49,357 nt of DNA, from the NCBI GenBank assembly GCA_013416795.1, contig RQSC01000029.1, positions 140,087 through 189,443 of the forward strand, read 5' to 3'. Below are positions 12,301 through 23,652 of the stretch, piece after piece. Position 1 is the first letter of the stretch, and each line of letters opens with the position of its first letter. Origin of the DNA: Prasinococcaceae sp. CCMP 1430 (Eukaryota > Prasinodermophyta > Palmophyllophyceae > Prasinococcales > Prasinococcaceae). The position numbers and the translations under genes are program-made. The notes below the pieces were generated by a model. That model searched no databases, had not been told where the DNA came from, and saw only the letters and a program-made list of their open reading frames with translations.

Positions 12301-15300
12301 ACTTCGCTGCCATCGACGCCGCCTGTGTCGACGTCCGCGTCCGGCATGCCGAAGCGCATGTGCTCCCGACGCGTCATATTCTTGAGAATAAACCTCGGGG
12401 TCACGCGCAGAACTTTCGTGCGATGGAAGACGCCCGGAGCTATGGAGACCTCGACGCCGAGCTCGTGCTTCGAGTAAGCGATTTCCCCGCTTTGGGTGGT
12501 CGCCTGCCTTGTCTTCGCCGCTTTGCGCTTGTCATCGAGCACGCTGACAGCACCTTTCATGCCCAAGCCATCGATGGGAAACATCTTGGACCACTTGCTG
12601 TACTCGACAGCGAGCGACACACTGTCCCTGGTTGTGCAGTATAGGCGGGGCGAGCGCGCGCGCAGACTCCTCTGCCCCAGCGGGCCCGGTGGGCATGTCA
12701 TTGCGAGCCCGTGCATGCTGTCCCTCACTAGAAGCGGCATGCCCAACTCGTTCATGATCCAATACGGCGCGAATACCACCACCTTCCGCGCACGGCTCCG
12801 GTTGTCAGCGCTCACTTGCACCTTGAGCCGCAGCGAGGGTCTTTTGCTGGGTTGCACAATCCTCTTGTAGGCGCTCTTGCTGCCGTCGCGTGTCTCGGAG
12901 ACAGCACCATTTAAGAGGACCGGGCGCTGGTGGTTATAATTATCATTGTCATCGAGAGACGGCGGGCTGCCCTCGGCGAGGTGCAGTGTGCGCGTCTTGA
13001 AGTCTTGCCCCTCGAGCTCTCCGAGGATTGCTTCGCCGAGCTGCTCAGACACCGTCGACACGTCCGTCGCCTTGAGCTCGTCCCTTGCAAACGCCTTTTT
13101 CTTGCGCCAGCGGAACGAGAAACGATTGATCGACGCCGTCTTGACGGTGTGGTAAGTTACCTGCTCTTCGAGGACAGGGTGGGACTGATTGCGAGGATCC
13201 GTTCCAGCACCGTCTGTTTGCACTTGCGTAGCAGACACACTGAGATCGTTCGGTGGCTGGGCATGCTCAAGGTCGAAGGCTCTCGCTTCGATAACGTTCG
13301 TGCCGAGTCGCAAGTTATGGTCCAGGTTGACATCGTAGATGGCCCTCTCCCCCCCGGCAGGAATTGTTGTCAGGTGCTCTGTGCCAGCGATGCGGTCGTA
13401 CACGATGCAGTCGGCTTCGTACGGCAGCCTGTTCTGAAGGACGAGGGGCGGCTGTAGCTCCAGTATGTCAACCTCGACGGGGCTGCCCTGCGCGCCGAAC
13501 GCCATGTTTGGCACCAATCTGCGCGTCAACTCGAGACAGCAGTAGAAGTCCGCGTCACCCTCGACGAGCGACGGGCAGCACATGACGCCCTGCTGGTCGC
13601 CCAGGCTAGTGCGATCGAGGGTAATCACGTCCTTGTCCGCCCTCTGGAAGCCCTCCGGGTGCACATAGAGCAGGCCGCCCTTCGCGCCCACAGTGATCGG
13701 TAGATGTACCACCTCGCCCTTGCCGAGCGTGCCCACTGATGGGATCCGGACGACCGCCCGCATCGACCGCCTCCCTTGCTGCTCAGCGGCGACCGCGTCG
13801 TGCCTGTGCAGCCTAAAATGCATGCGACAGTCCGTGTTGTTGCGAATGGCCATTGTGCTGCGGAGCGTAAGGCACTTGAGCCGGCCCTGCAGAGAAACCT
13901 CCACGATCATCGGCAGCGCGTCCGTGCGCCCTTCCATCGGGATCTGCACCTCGTACATGTAGAGACCGACGCGATCAACCAAAACATTAGGCACCGCCGC
14001 GAGAGAGCCCTCCACGAAAATGATGATCGCCTTGGCGCGGCGGGGCTGCATTGTGGCGTGCTCGGTCGTGGGTATCAGCAGCGTCTCTTCAGGTGCCACG
14101 CGCAGGTACTGCTTCTGGCCCTCGTGCACCACGTGCTGCGCGTCGGGGCGCACGGGCCCCGAGCTGTCACCCACCCAGTATCGGACGCTGCGGCCTGTGT
14201 AATTTGTAATAATATAGTCGCTCTCTGCAACCTTCGCGCGGCTCCTCTGGGCCGCCTTCATCACGCGGTCCTGCATGCGCGCATTCAGGCCTGCAGAAGG
14301 CGGCGTCTTTTTCGAGGGTGGCGAGAAGACGAAGTGCAGCGGGCTCAGCATCGCCGGTTGCGCGTCAGGGTGGCTATTGTGCAGCTGCTGGGACACGGCG
14401 TCCCCCACCTGGTTGAGCTTGCTTGTGAATGCAATCGCGTCGCCCAGGGAGCGCAAAACTTCGGGCGACATCCTCACGTTCATGCGTTCGGATGACGTCA
14501 ACTTCAGCGTCTGTCCCTTCACCGAGGTCTTCATCTCTCCAGTCACAGGCCAGGTGTCCAGGATGCTCTCCATAGCTTCAATGGCGCTATTGAGGTATCT
14601 CACACTTGCGTCGAGGCGGAGAGCGGCGAAGAGCGCCGGGTCCTTGCCATGCGCGGCCGATTCCTGCAACACGTCAGCACGGACAGAGGAAACTGAAAAT
14701 GAGAGCACGTCACGGCTGCGTGACACGATTGCGCGTAGCAGGTTGGGCGCGCAGCAGGGAATGGGCAACAAAGAGAGGGTCAGGATTTGCGCGCGCACCG
14801 CAGCGCACGCGCGCGCCAGCAACTCGGCGAAATGCAAACACGCAGTGCACGCGAGATAGAGTGCGCCACCAACGCGCACCATATGTGTCCTCTGTCGTCC
14901 ACCAAAATACCACGCACGCTACCGATCGACACCTTGATAACGCTGCGCGTCGATCTGAAGCTGTGGTCTTCGTAGTCTGGGAGCACAGGTGGCGGTGGCA
15001 GTGTCGCGTAATAGGGTACCCACGGCTGGGCTGCCTCTGCCGCGAGTTTGTTCGCGAGGGCAATGACGCGAGCGTACAGGTTCGTCTCGTCGTGCATCTG
15101 TCCGAAGCACACGCGAAAATTCGCGTCCTCGAGCTCGAGCTTGATATCGGTCAGGTACTTTGCCTCCTCCCGCGGCAGCGTCCACGCGAGACTGAACTGC
15201 AGGTTCGTCGGCTCGAGTATCCGATCCTCGCGCACGCCCTTGGTGCTCTGCCCGTCCCCCTTCGCCTTGGGTGCGTCTGCTGACGCCTGCCTGCTCACTT

Positions 15301-18300
15301 GCAGGCCGCGCTTGCTCCCTACGGCGGCAGATGATATACTTGATTGTGAGAGGGGAGGCGCGCCAGCTGCGTTGCGTTGGGTGCGCCGGCGCGCGTGGTA
15401 CGCCTTGAGCTCGAGCTTCCTGACGTCGAGCTTGATTGGATTCTCGCCGTCGCCTCCGAAAAAGTACCCGACCCGTAGGAGATCGAAGGTGGCCACGATG
15501 CCCATCTCCTTGGCGAATTTGAAGCGCTTCTCGAGCGAGCAGTGCGGATCCGCGAACAGAGGCAGCACGAGCCTCGACTCGGACACTATGATGTTGAAAT
15601 ACATCCATGGTATCGGCCTGCTGTCGGGGGGATTCATGAAGACGTACGGGCGCCACAGGTAGGCCGTGAACATATCCTTGACCTGCCAAACGAGGTTGAA
15701 GTCAGAATCATACGGCCACATGAATTCACTCCCAGATACGGTGAGTTCCATCACATGCGTGCGATCCTCCATGATGACGTAGTCGAGGCAAAAAGCCTCG
15801 TCACCACTCCACTCCCCCCGACCTCCTGGACGATACCTCGAAGAACCTAAGGCGCCGCCAGCGGAGGAACCTACCGGAGCTCGACCGCTCGACGGCGCCG
15901 AGACGAGTGGCCGGCAGCGTGGGCGCGAGCTGTTCAGCCTGCCGCGCACAAAGTCGACCCTCTCGTCACCATTGGGCTGCTGGTCGAGGATATCGATGGC
16001 GTCGCTCGTCAGACGAACGAGCCTCCCCTTGCCCTCGAAGTACGAAACCACCATCGTGGCGCCTGTCATTGCGACCGCAGCGACACGCGGGGCCGAACCA
16101 TCTCCAGGGTCAGCCTGGCGGCGCACGCCTTCGAGCGAGGTACCAAAGTCCTGAATATCAATGCGAACGTGTGCTATGCACTTGTCGTCCGCGCACACGC
16201 CCATGCCAGACTCGGCGTACGCTGCAGCGTCGATGTAGTTCTCGCGAACCTCAACGAGCGGCTTCGGGTAGCCGACTTGTGTTCCAAAAGTGGGCGTCTC
16301 ATAACTATTCTCCCACAGGATGCCAAGGAGCACACCGAATTGCGTCTCGCCGATGACGCCCTGCAGCCAATCACAACGTACGTGCACGGCGTATTCGACA
16401 GCACTCTCGAGCGGAAAGTCGATAGATGCCTGCACGTCGGCAGTGCGCAATTCGAGCCTCTCGGTGTAGGGAGCGTTCGCTTCTGCCTCGTCAGTCCAGA
16501 GCCCAGGGTACGTGCTGGTGCGATTGCACCAGTACACAGCAATGGGCGTCGTATGTAGGGCAATGCCTTGAGGAGCGTTGCCACTCTCACTCCTCTCGGC
16601 TGAGTCTGCGGCAGCGAACGTGGCGAAGAGGTGCTCAAACGACATCGTGTGTTCGTGCCCTTGAAGTGCCCACTTGCTGATGCCCGGCGCTGGGAGCAGG
16701 GCCGTCGCACGATCAAAGCGAAACGACAGCATGTCCGGGGCATGGCAGTTTCTCGGAAAGTCAAGCCGCACGCCCTCGAGTGTGACAAAGATAAGCGTCG
16801 GCATGACGCGCACCTGCCCGTTCTCGTGGCTGCCCGCACCTACGCCGGGATCGCCCTCGTTGCTGCTGTCTTCGCTTGACTCGGGTCGGTTTGACCCTGC
16901 CATTGCAGTCTGCGCCGCGCTCCACCGTTCGGAAGAGGCACCGCTGCCCAGCCGCGATATGCTCGCGCCCAGGTTGTCGTACGCGTCATGATCCATTTCG
17001 GCGTCGATGTCAGAAAACGTGTCCGAGGTCTTGCTGCTCCCGTCGTCAGTGTCGTCGCCATGCCTGAGACGTTTGAGGAAGTCCGAGACGGTGTCGTTGC
17101 AGTCCTTGAAAAAGCGCATGATTCCATGAACACGAATGTTGGTGAGCCCAACTCTCACGGTCGTCTGCTGCAAGACATCTCGTCCCCTGCCCCGGACACT
17201 CTTGGCCTCTGGCGCGCTATCCTGGTTCCATGTCCTTGTGCTCGCTGTGACAGACAGCGCGCAGCTATTCTCGAGGCTAAATTCGTCGATTATGCGCCTG
17301 TAGTGGTGGCTGGCCGCGAGGAGATCCACGACGAAGACATCGTCGGCGGTGACGTCGATTTTGCTGACACCAGGACCAGATCCTACGACTGCCTCCACAT
17401 CTTGAGCGGTGATCATCGCCCAGCGCGTGCTGCGAGTGGCAACGGTCACCGTCACGCTACTTGCAGCGCCCGAAAAAATCACCCGGCTGCCTTCTACCGG
17501 GGTCTGCGATGTATTGCGGGAGCGCCAGGCATACTTGCCCGAAAGAGGCGGCGGTGTTGAATACCCCCGCTGACTGCCTCCCGCAGATTCAGCACTCGTG
17601 TTCCACGAGACGCCGTGCTGTGGTCCAGCGCACGCGGGGTGCATCGCAATTTCGGTGCTAGCATCGTTGGCCGTCGGCATGCCATCTGCAACTGCCGCAG
17701 CAAGCTCTCTCCCCAAATTCGCCACCTCAATGATGCTGTCGAAGTCGAGGAGCACTCTCAAGATGCTCATGTCCAGCGTGATCTTGGGGCGCTCCGCACT
17801 CTTGCGCTGCAAGCGCAAGTGCAGCTGCGCATTACTCTGGCGTCCCAAGAAGGCGCTCACGTCCATTCCAGCAAGTCCAATGTCCACCGATCCATTTGGC
17901 GACGTCGAAGGAGGGGTCACTACGGGCGTAGAGCGAATGTGTGAAGCGTTCTTGACCTTGACCCCATTGCCACCACTGGTCGCCCTCATTGCGCGCAGCG
18001 CAGACAAGGCGGTGCTCGTACGCCTCCATCGCAGAAATGCCCGAGCGAGGTTACCCTTCGCATCGCCGCCACGCCCGCGAAAGGTGGCAAATGCTCCGAG
18101 CCGCACAGGAGCAGGCAGTGGGGCTAGCAGGTACCGAGGACCAGCGTCGCTGCCGCCCTGCTCTTTCCGCGCCGCCGCCCTCCCGTGCGATGTCAGGTCC
18201 TCGATAGCAAGCCCGCCAAAGAAGACATTTGCGTCCATCTCTCCCTGGTCGGCGTCGAACGTGGCGTGCACGGTCTTCATAACAAAGCGGCAGACTGGGC

Positions 18301-21300
18301 CTGCAGACGAGGAGTCGAAGAGCGAAGCAGACGTCTCCTGCAACATGATCCTGACGGTGACGTTAGCAGCAAATCCACCGACGCTACCCGACACGGCTCC
18401 TGAGGAGCTGAACGTACTGCTGCCGCTGTCCGTTGGACCATCCGCCCTCATGCTGGCGATTGCTGCCTTTGCCTCCTGCATTGTCCGCATTGTCTCGAGT
18501 GCGGACGAGGCGTCCGCCAGCGTCGCATGGGCGAGGCGAGCTGCGAGTCCAGCCGTGAAGGGTGACACAACCGCATGCAAGGGGGAGCAACGCCCATCCA
18601 CGCGCAGGGCTCGAGTGAAAGTAGTCGATACATTCCTCCCCGACACTACCCGTGCCAGGAGCTTGACTGGCGCGACCAGTGACATCCCGGCGAGAGATGC
18701 ACGCGGAAGAAAGGCCCTGTGAAACGGCACCGCATTCACCTCGATCTCAACACCAAGCTCAATCTCATCGATCGTCACAGTGTCATCCGCGCGCTTCGCC
18801 GTGCCATTCGCGCTCGCCTTGCGTCTTGGCAGGTTTGACATCTCCGAGGGCGCGCCCGCACTCGTCCTCTCGCCCTCCTGCCCTGTGATGGCAACATTTG
18901 CACCCTTTTGGCGCCCGATGGTTTGCCCGATGCTCTCGCCGCCGAAGTGTATGGCACGCCTGACCCGATCCAGGGCAGACAGTGCGATGTTCGGCGCCCT
19001 AGAACCCGCAGACATCGCCCGGCGGTACATCCTAGTTTCCCGCATTGTTTGATTCAGCCCATGCACCGATCGCAGCAGCTCCGCGCGCTGAGGCCCGCGC
19101 AGGGTGTGGCTGCGGGCTTGCCAAGCCAGCGTCGAGCCGGACCGCAGGCGCGTCGAGGGGACTGTAAACACGACACAGAAGCGCTCCGACTTCGTCGACG
19201 GAGGCGATGTGTACGAACCTTGCTGCGTCTGCACTGTCCCGTCTTGATCGTCGCTCTCGGGGCACGCGAGGATCACCCGGACATGCCCCACGTCCACGCT
19301 AATCGATCGTGCCATGCCATTGCCGCGAGCTTGCATCTCAAGTACCGCTCGCATGGTGGGCCGGGACTGCACCATGGCGAAGGCTATGTCAGACGCCAGC
19401 GCCGACGTGGCAGCTTCCGAGACGGCATCCCCATGCGCACGTGCGCGCCACATCCGACGCGGCAATAGCATGGCAAAGCGAGTGGCGAGCCCCGGGCTGT
19501 ACGTGACGTTGACGGATGCAAGCGAGACGCCCAAAATAGTTCGCTTTGCAACATGCTCCGAGCCATCGCTGGCCGCTGCCGTTTCCCCAAGTGACGCCAT
19601 GATGCCAGGGAGTGTCAGACGAGTCTCCAGGAAAGGCTGATGCCGACCTGACGCGCCCCAAAACTCCTCGTCGTCGAGTGCCCATGCTCCATCTTGACGG
19701 TGCGCCGGAAACCCTTTAAACGTAGAGTCAACACCATCTTCTCCACCGTGCTCGGCGGGCGAGGCCAGCACCGTCGTGAGCCTCTCGTCTTTCTCAGCAC
19801 AGTCGTAGCACAGGAGTGTTCCAAGTCTCGTGACCACGTGCAGCTCGCCACTGCTATGCAGGTCAACGCTAGCACGAAGTAGGCGTATTTCCAACTGAGC
19901 AATATCGAGCGCCTTGGTGCCGGCGCTCAGATCCGTCGGTACCTCAGCGTGCGCCATCGCGGCCACCTTGGCACATGCCACTCGTACTGACACGCGTATT
20001 CCCGGAGAGCCTACCGGCACGAGCGGGCTAAAGGTGCGCTGAGCAACGCTGGTGACTTTGTGAAAGAGCTCCACCAGTTGCCACGCGTCACCACCAGCCC
20101 TCGCTCCTTTCACAGTAGCCCACCACCTGAATCGCGCAATGTCGAGCACACCGAGGTGACGCTCGAGGAACTCAAGTTCCGCACGCTCTGCACGCGAGAG
20201 TGCGAAGAACTTTCCAAGCCACGTCTGCTGCGCCCACGTCACGCGCCTGTAGAGCTCACCATACCTCTGCCGCAGCCGATAAGGGGTCAAAGTGGAACGC
20301 GTCTTTTTGCCGCTGCTGAACACCCTCCTGAAGGGCACGACACCCGCCTTTGAGGCGAGGTGCCAACGCTGGCGCACAATAGTGGCCACAGCATGGCGCC
20401 ACCACTCGCGCGGGTCCGCGACTGGCCTCTGCACGGGCCGACTTGCCTGGAGAGTCAGCGCTGTCGAGTACATTCGCAGGTCGCCCAGCAGTGCGCGCAG
20501 TCCCAGAATCGACGGCTGATCGACGCTGAGGAGGAGCGCAGAGACAGTCACATCAATCGTCACGCTAGGTGCCATCGAGCCGCCAAGCCAGCGGCTTGAG
20601 GCGGTGGCATTATGCTCGGTTGAGTCGCCCACCTTCCTCAGCACGTTGTCGACTGCCGCACGCATGAGGAGGAGCGGTGTCGAGGGCACGCGAAGGAGAA
20701 CGTCGGCACTCATGCTCCACCGCTTAATGATCACCGAGGTGGCGGGCTTTCCTGCGCGGTCCAGGCGAGCAGCACTGTCCACCTCGAGGTTGACACCCTT
20801 GACGAAGATGCTCGTGGCGGCCATTCCGGCAGACTGGGCGGCGCTGCTCGTTCCGAGGGCGTGACCAGTAACAGCCTGCGGCACCACGCCAGCGGACGCG
20901 AGCTTCAGTCGGATTGCCTTTGGCGCGTTTGACACCGTCCTTCGCTGCTGCCGCTCGCTGTGCTCGCGCTGGCGCTGCTGCAGGTGCGGCTCCTCCTGTG
21001 GGATTTCATCACCATCGCCGTGCTCGCCACCGAGCTCGTACGTCACAGTGAGCCCTTCTACGCGTAGCACAACATTTCGCGCTGCCCAATGGAGGAACAC
21101 GTGAAGCAGCTGCCTCGTTGCCACTGTAGCGATAGACTCGGGCGGTAGCCACCGCCACAGCAGCAGGTCGATCGCGCGCAGCTGCTCCTCGCGCCAGCTG
21201 CTCAGCTGCTCCTCCGTGCGCCTCTGGAGCTCATCGGCAGCTCGCCTGGGAGGTCGCATTCTCCGCCTAAGCGTCAGGTCAACCTGGGCGGCCTCAACGC

Positions 21301-21748
21301 TGACCTCTGGCACCGGCGACCACAGCGTTGCGCGGCGTATGCTCACCCGGACCGAGCCGGCGCATGCATCAGTCGTCACGAAGGGAAGAGTGTCGGGTGC
21401 AGCGGCCAGCACTCCTTTCCAGACGCTCAGGCCGCGCAGCTCAAGGGTGCCGCTCCATACGTCGCAGACGGCCAGCTCGACCTTTCCGACGTTGGCCTCG
21501 ACCGCCGTGCGCATGATTCGACCCACCAGCCTCGACATTGCGCGCAGCATCGGCCGCGCGAGCACGTACCGCAACAGCACGACGAGCAGCACCGGATACA
21601 GCGGATTCGCCGGTGCGCGCTCCAACCGCGCGAGGAGGTACGCGGCCATGCCCTCACGGGCGCCGGCCCCTGCCGCCGCTCCGAGCATGCCGCCGCCGCC
21701 CTCGCCAGGCGCCGCCGCCCACGCTTCGCCACCGGCCCCTGCCGCCAT
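6368..21748 (-). CDS. VPS13: VPS13-family bridge-like lipid-transfer protein, four exons
   Basis: The spliced protein has about 4,899 residues. VPS13 proteins are rod-shaped channels that carry phospholipids between membranes at contact sites. Exons: 21748-14870, 14663-8616, 8298-6764 and 6605-6368. The phases agree at all three joints, and the second rebuilds the conserved EIDVLLEE/DFTNAFMEF. Domains in order: a hydrophobic segment (49-64), an N-terminal chorein motif (DVWSGTLEL near 97), a long lipid-groove region, adaptor-binding (VAB/SHR-BD) repeats (about 2445-3390), a short coiled coil, C2 domain 1 (about 3690-3775), C2 domain 2 (about 3937-4060), an APT1-like segment, the VPS13_C signature (VNFLGTPVALVSSVGTG), and a PH-like domain (about 4690-4745). 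ATG 21748 lies 12 bases from an assembly gap, so the true start may lie in the gap; ATG 21649 is an alternative. Exact borders of introns 1 and 3 are less certain. Confidence 0.9.
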
Positions 21749-21759
21749 GGCTGCCGCCG

Positions 21760-21857
21760 NNNNNNNNNNNNNNNNNNNNNNNNNNNNNNNNNNNNNNNNN
21801 NNNNNNNNNNNNNNNNNNNNNNNNNNNNNNNNNNNNNNNNNNNNNNNNNNNNNNNNN
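21760..21857. other. Assembly gap (98 N)
   Basis: This is a run of 98 N directly beside a long G run. It sits at the 5' edge of VPS13 and may hide the real start codon or a 5' exon. The homopolymer probably caused the gap. Confidence 0.98.
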
Positions 21858-21923
<66 letters not shown>

Positions 21924-21935
21924 GGGGGGGGGGGG
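21858..21935. repeat. Homopolymer G tract beside the gap
   Basis: There are 65 G, one A at 21923, then 12 more G. On the VPS13 strand this is a C run upstream of the gene. Its true length is unknown because it borders the gap. Confidence 0.95.
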
Positions 21936-21971
21936 CCGCGGGGGCGGCACGAGCATGTGATGGCAAATTTG

Positions 21972-21976
21972 TTACA
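21972..21976 (-). terminator. Putative TGTAA poly(A) signal of THOC1
   Basis: TGTAA lies on the gene strand 21 bases past the THOC1 stop codon. TGTAA is the known poly(A) signal of green algae. Using it here is an inference from its recurrence after several genes in this window. Confidence 0.4.
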
Positions 21977-21996
21977 TGTGTACAGTGGGGGGGTCA

Positions 21997-23511
21997 TCAT
22001 GCGTCCTCCCCGGTGGTCGGCTTCACCTCGGGTGCGCCTTCGACGTACTTGTGTACGATCTTGTCGACGCCGCCCTTGGTCGCCTGCTGAAGATCGCTCC
22101 AGTTGGACCGCCCTACGAGGCGAAGCGCCTTCCAGCACCAGTTTTTGTTGTTCTTGAGCAAGTACTCCTCCTCTATTCCGGCGTCCGGATCAAGCTCGGC
22201 GGCGAGCGGCTTGAGCAGCTCGCCGAGCTCGGGCACGGGCTTGCGCTCCTCGGAGCGCACGAAGGCCTCGTGGTCACCCAGCGGCGATTTCCAGAGGTTG
22301 GAGAGCTCGAACTGTGGCGCGGCGCCGCGCATGACCCGCCGCCGCTTCACAGGCGCGGGGGCAGGCGCCTCCTCAGGCTTCCTTTCGATGCTCTTCTTGC
22401 ACCCGTCCTTCTTCCACGCCACCCAGCTTCCCTCCCGCTGCAACGTCTCCTGGATCGCCGCGACGAAGCGCGCGCCCTCTGAGCCGGGTGCTGTGCGCTT
22501 CAGCGCGCCGAGCACGCGCTCTTCAACGGGGGTGATTCTCTTGGCCTGCTCAGGCTTGAGTGCGCCCTTTTTGTTCCCTGGGGCGCGCAGGAAGCGGAAG
22601 ATGATCAGGCATTGGCAGAGGAAGTGCCGCCGGAACGCGCCGTCGCGCAGCTGCAGATTCAGTAGCCGGCCGCTGGTGAGGTATTTCGCGCCAATGCGGT
22701 CCGCGTCGTCGCCCCCAGCCGCCGCACCAGCCTCCGCTGGGGTCGCTAGCGGCAGCGACTCGAAGGCGTCCAACGCCTTACCCACGCCAGACGTAAAGTC
22801 AGAGAATGTGCTAGCGTCCCCTCCCAGCAGCTTCATCGGGTCGTTGAAGAGCCTCTGCAGGCCCCAGAACGCCTCGTGGAAATGCGCGTCCACCTCCCCG
22901 TTGGTGCCGTCGAGTTGACCGTCGGCCTCCTCGAATTCGGTGACGTTGCCCACGTTGAACTTGCCAGTCACGTTCAGCGCAGAGCGCTCAGACAGCGGGT
23001 AGAGCTTGGCGAGCAACATGACGACGCGCCCGCAGAGGACCGTGTCCGCGTCCTTGGACAGCCGTCGCAGCAGGTCGTTGCACGCGCGCAGCAGCGCGAA
23101 CTTGCCCTTGTCAAAGTAGGTGCCGACCGCATCCACGTTAGATTCCAGCCATGTGAAGACAGCCTCGCAGTCGGCAAGTGTTGACGCCGCGACCAGGTCT
23201 TCCACCATGGCGAAGACAAGCGAGGGCTCTGCAATCGTCGCGGACGCCCACTCGAGCGCTGCCGCGAGGAGTGAGGGCACGGCGCCGTCGGCGTGCTCCA
23301 GAACGGGCGCTTCAGCGTCCGCCGCTGCCGCAACGAGCTCGTCCAACACGAGCAGCGCCGCGTGACCCACGATGGCGCGCCCCTCAACGCTCAGCGGCAC
23401 ATCGCCCTCGCCGCCCGCCGCTGCCCTAACCTCGCCAGCGCCCGCATGTGCGCATATGGCGCGCGCGACGTCTTCGCGCGCCCTCTCAAAGGCGCATGGT
23501 GCGGGTGTCAT
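21997..23511 (-). CDS. THOC1: THO complex subunit 1 (HPR1 homologue)
   Basis: The predicted protein has 504 residues in one exon. THOC1 is a core subunit of the nuclear THO/TREX complex, which couples transcription with mRNP packaging and export and limits R-loops. The sequence matches the efThoc1 family: the stretch LYPLSERSALNVTGKFNVGN (near 171-190) is the family hallmark, followed by FHEAFWGLQRLFNDP (near 211). The C-terminal third contains WKKDGCKK and a basic KRRRV stretch that could act as a nuclear localisation signal. It is shorter than human THOC1 (657 residues) and lacks an obvious C-terminal death domain, as in many non-animal homologues. ATG 23511 is chosen because upstream in-frame sequence is low-complexity. 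It is divergent from the PDE12-like gene, with about 140-285 bp between starts. Confidence 0.9.
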   Translation of the reverse strand: MTPAPCAFERAREDVARAICAHAGAGEVRAAAGGEGDVPLSVEGRAIVGHAALLVLDELVAAAADAEAPVLEHADGAVPSLLAAALEWASATIAEPSLVFAMVEDLVAASTLADCEAVFTWLESNVDAVGTYFDKGKFALLRACNDLLRRLSKDADTVLCGRVVMLLAKLYPLSERSALNVTGKFNVGNVTEFEEADGQLDGTNGEVDAHFHEAFWGLQRLFNDPMKLLGGDASTFSDFTSGVGKALDAFESLPLATPAEAGAAAGGDDADRIGAKYLTSGRLLNLQLRDGAFRRHFLCQCLIIFRFLRAPGNKKGALKPEQAKRITPVEERVLGALKRTAPGSEGARFVAAIQETLQREGSWVAWKKDGCKKSIERKPEEAPAPAPVKRRRVMRGAAPQFELSNLWKSPLGDHEAFVRSEERKPVPELGELLKPLAAELDPDAGIEEEYLLKNNKNWCWKALRLVGRSNWSDLQQATKGGVDKIVHKYVEGAPEVKPTTGEDA

Positions 23512-23652
23512 CGAGCGGCTCGAGCCTGCCGCGGTGGGATCCCTGCGGCGGAGTCCCCTCTCCGCGCCGCGCGAGGGGAGGAGGGGGGCAGGCGCGCGGG
23601 ACACGCGCGCGCTGTGGCACGCGTACTGCTCTGCGAGCGAAAAAGGAGGGAC
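23512..23652. promoter_or_regulatory. Head-to-head promoter region THOC1/PDE12-like
   Basis: This short interval separates the start of THOC1 (minus) from the earliest plausible start of the PDE12-like gene (plus). Both promoters must lie here or in the adjoining 5' ends. I recognise no TATA box. The shared promoter is inferred from layout only. Confidence 0.45.

Noticed and set aside
21640-22138. Extension of the VPS13 frame through the N gap and the G run to 22138
   Set aside because: It reads as X and a long proline run and overlaps the THOC1 3' end. It is an artefact of the gap and homopolymer.
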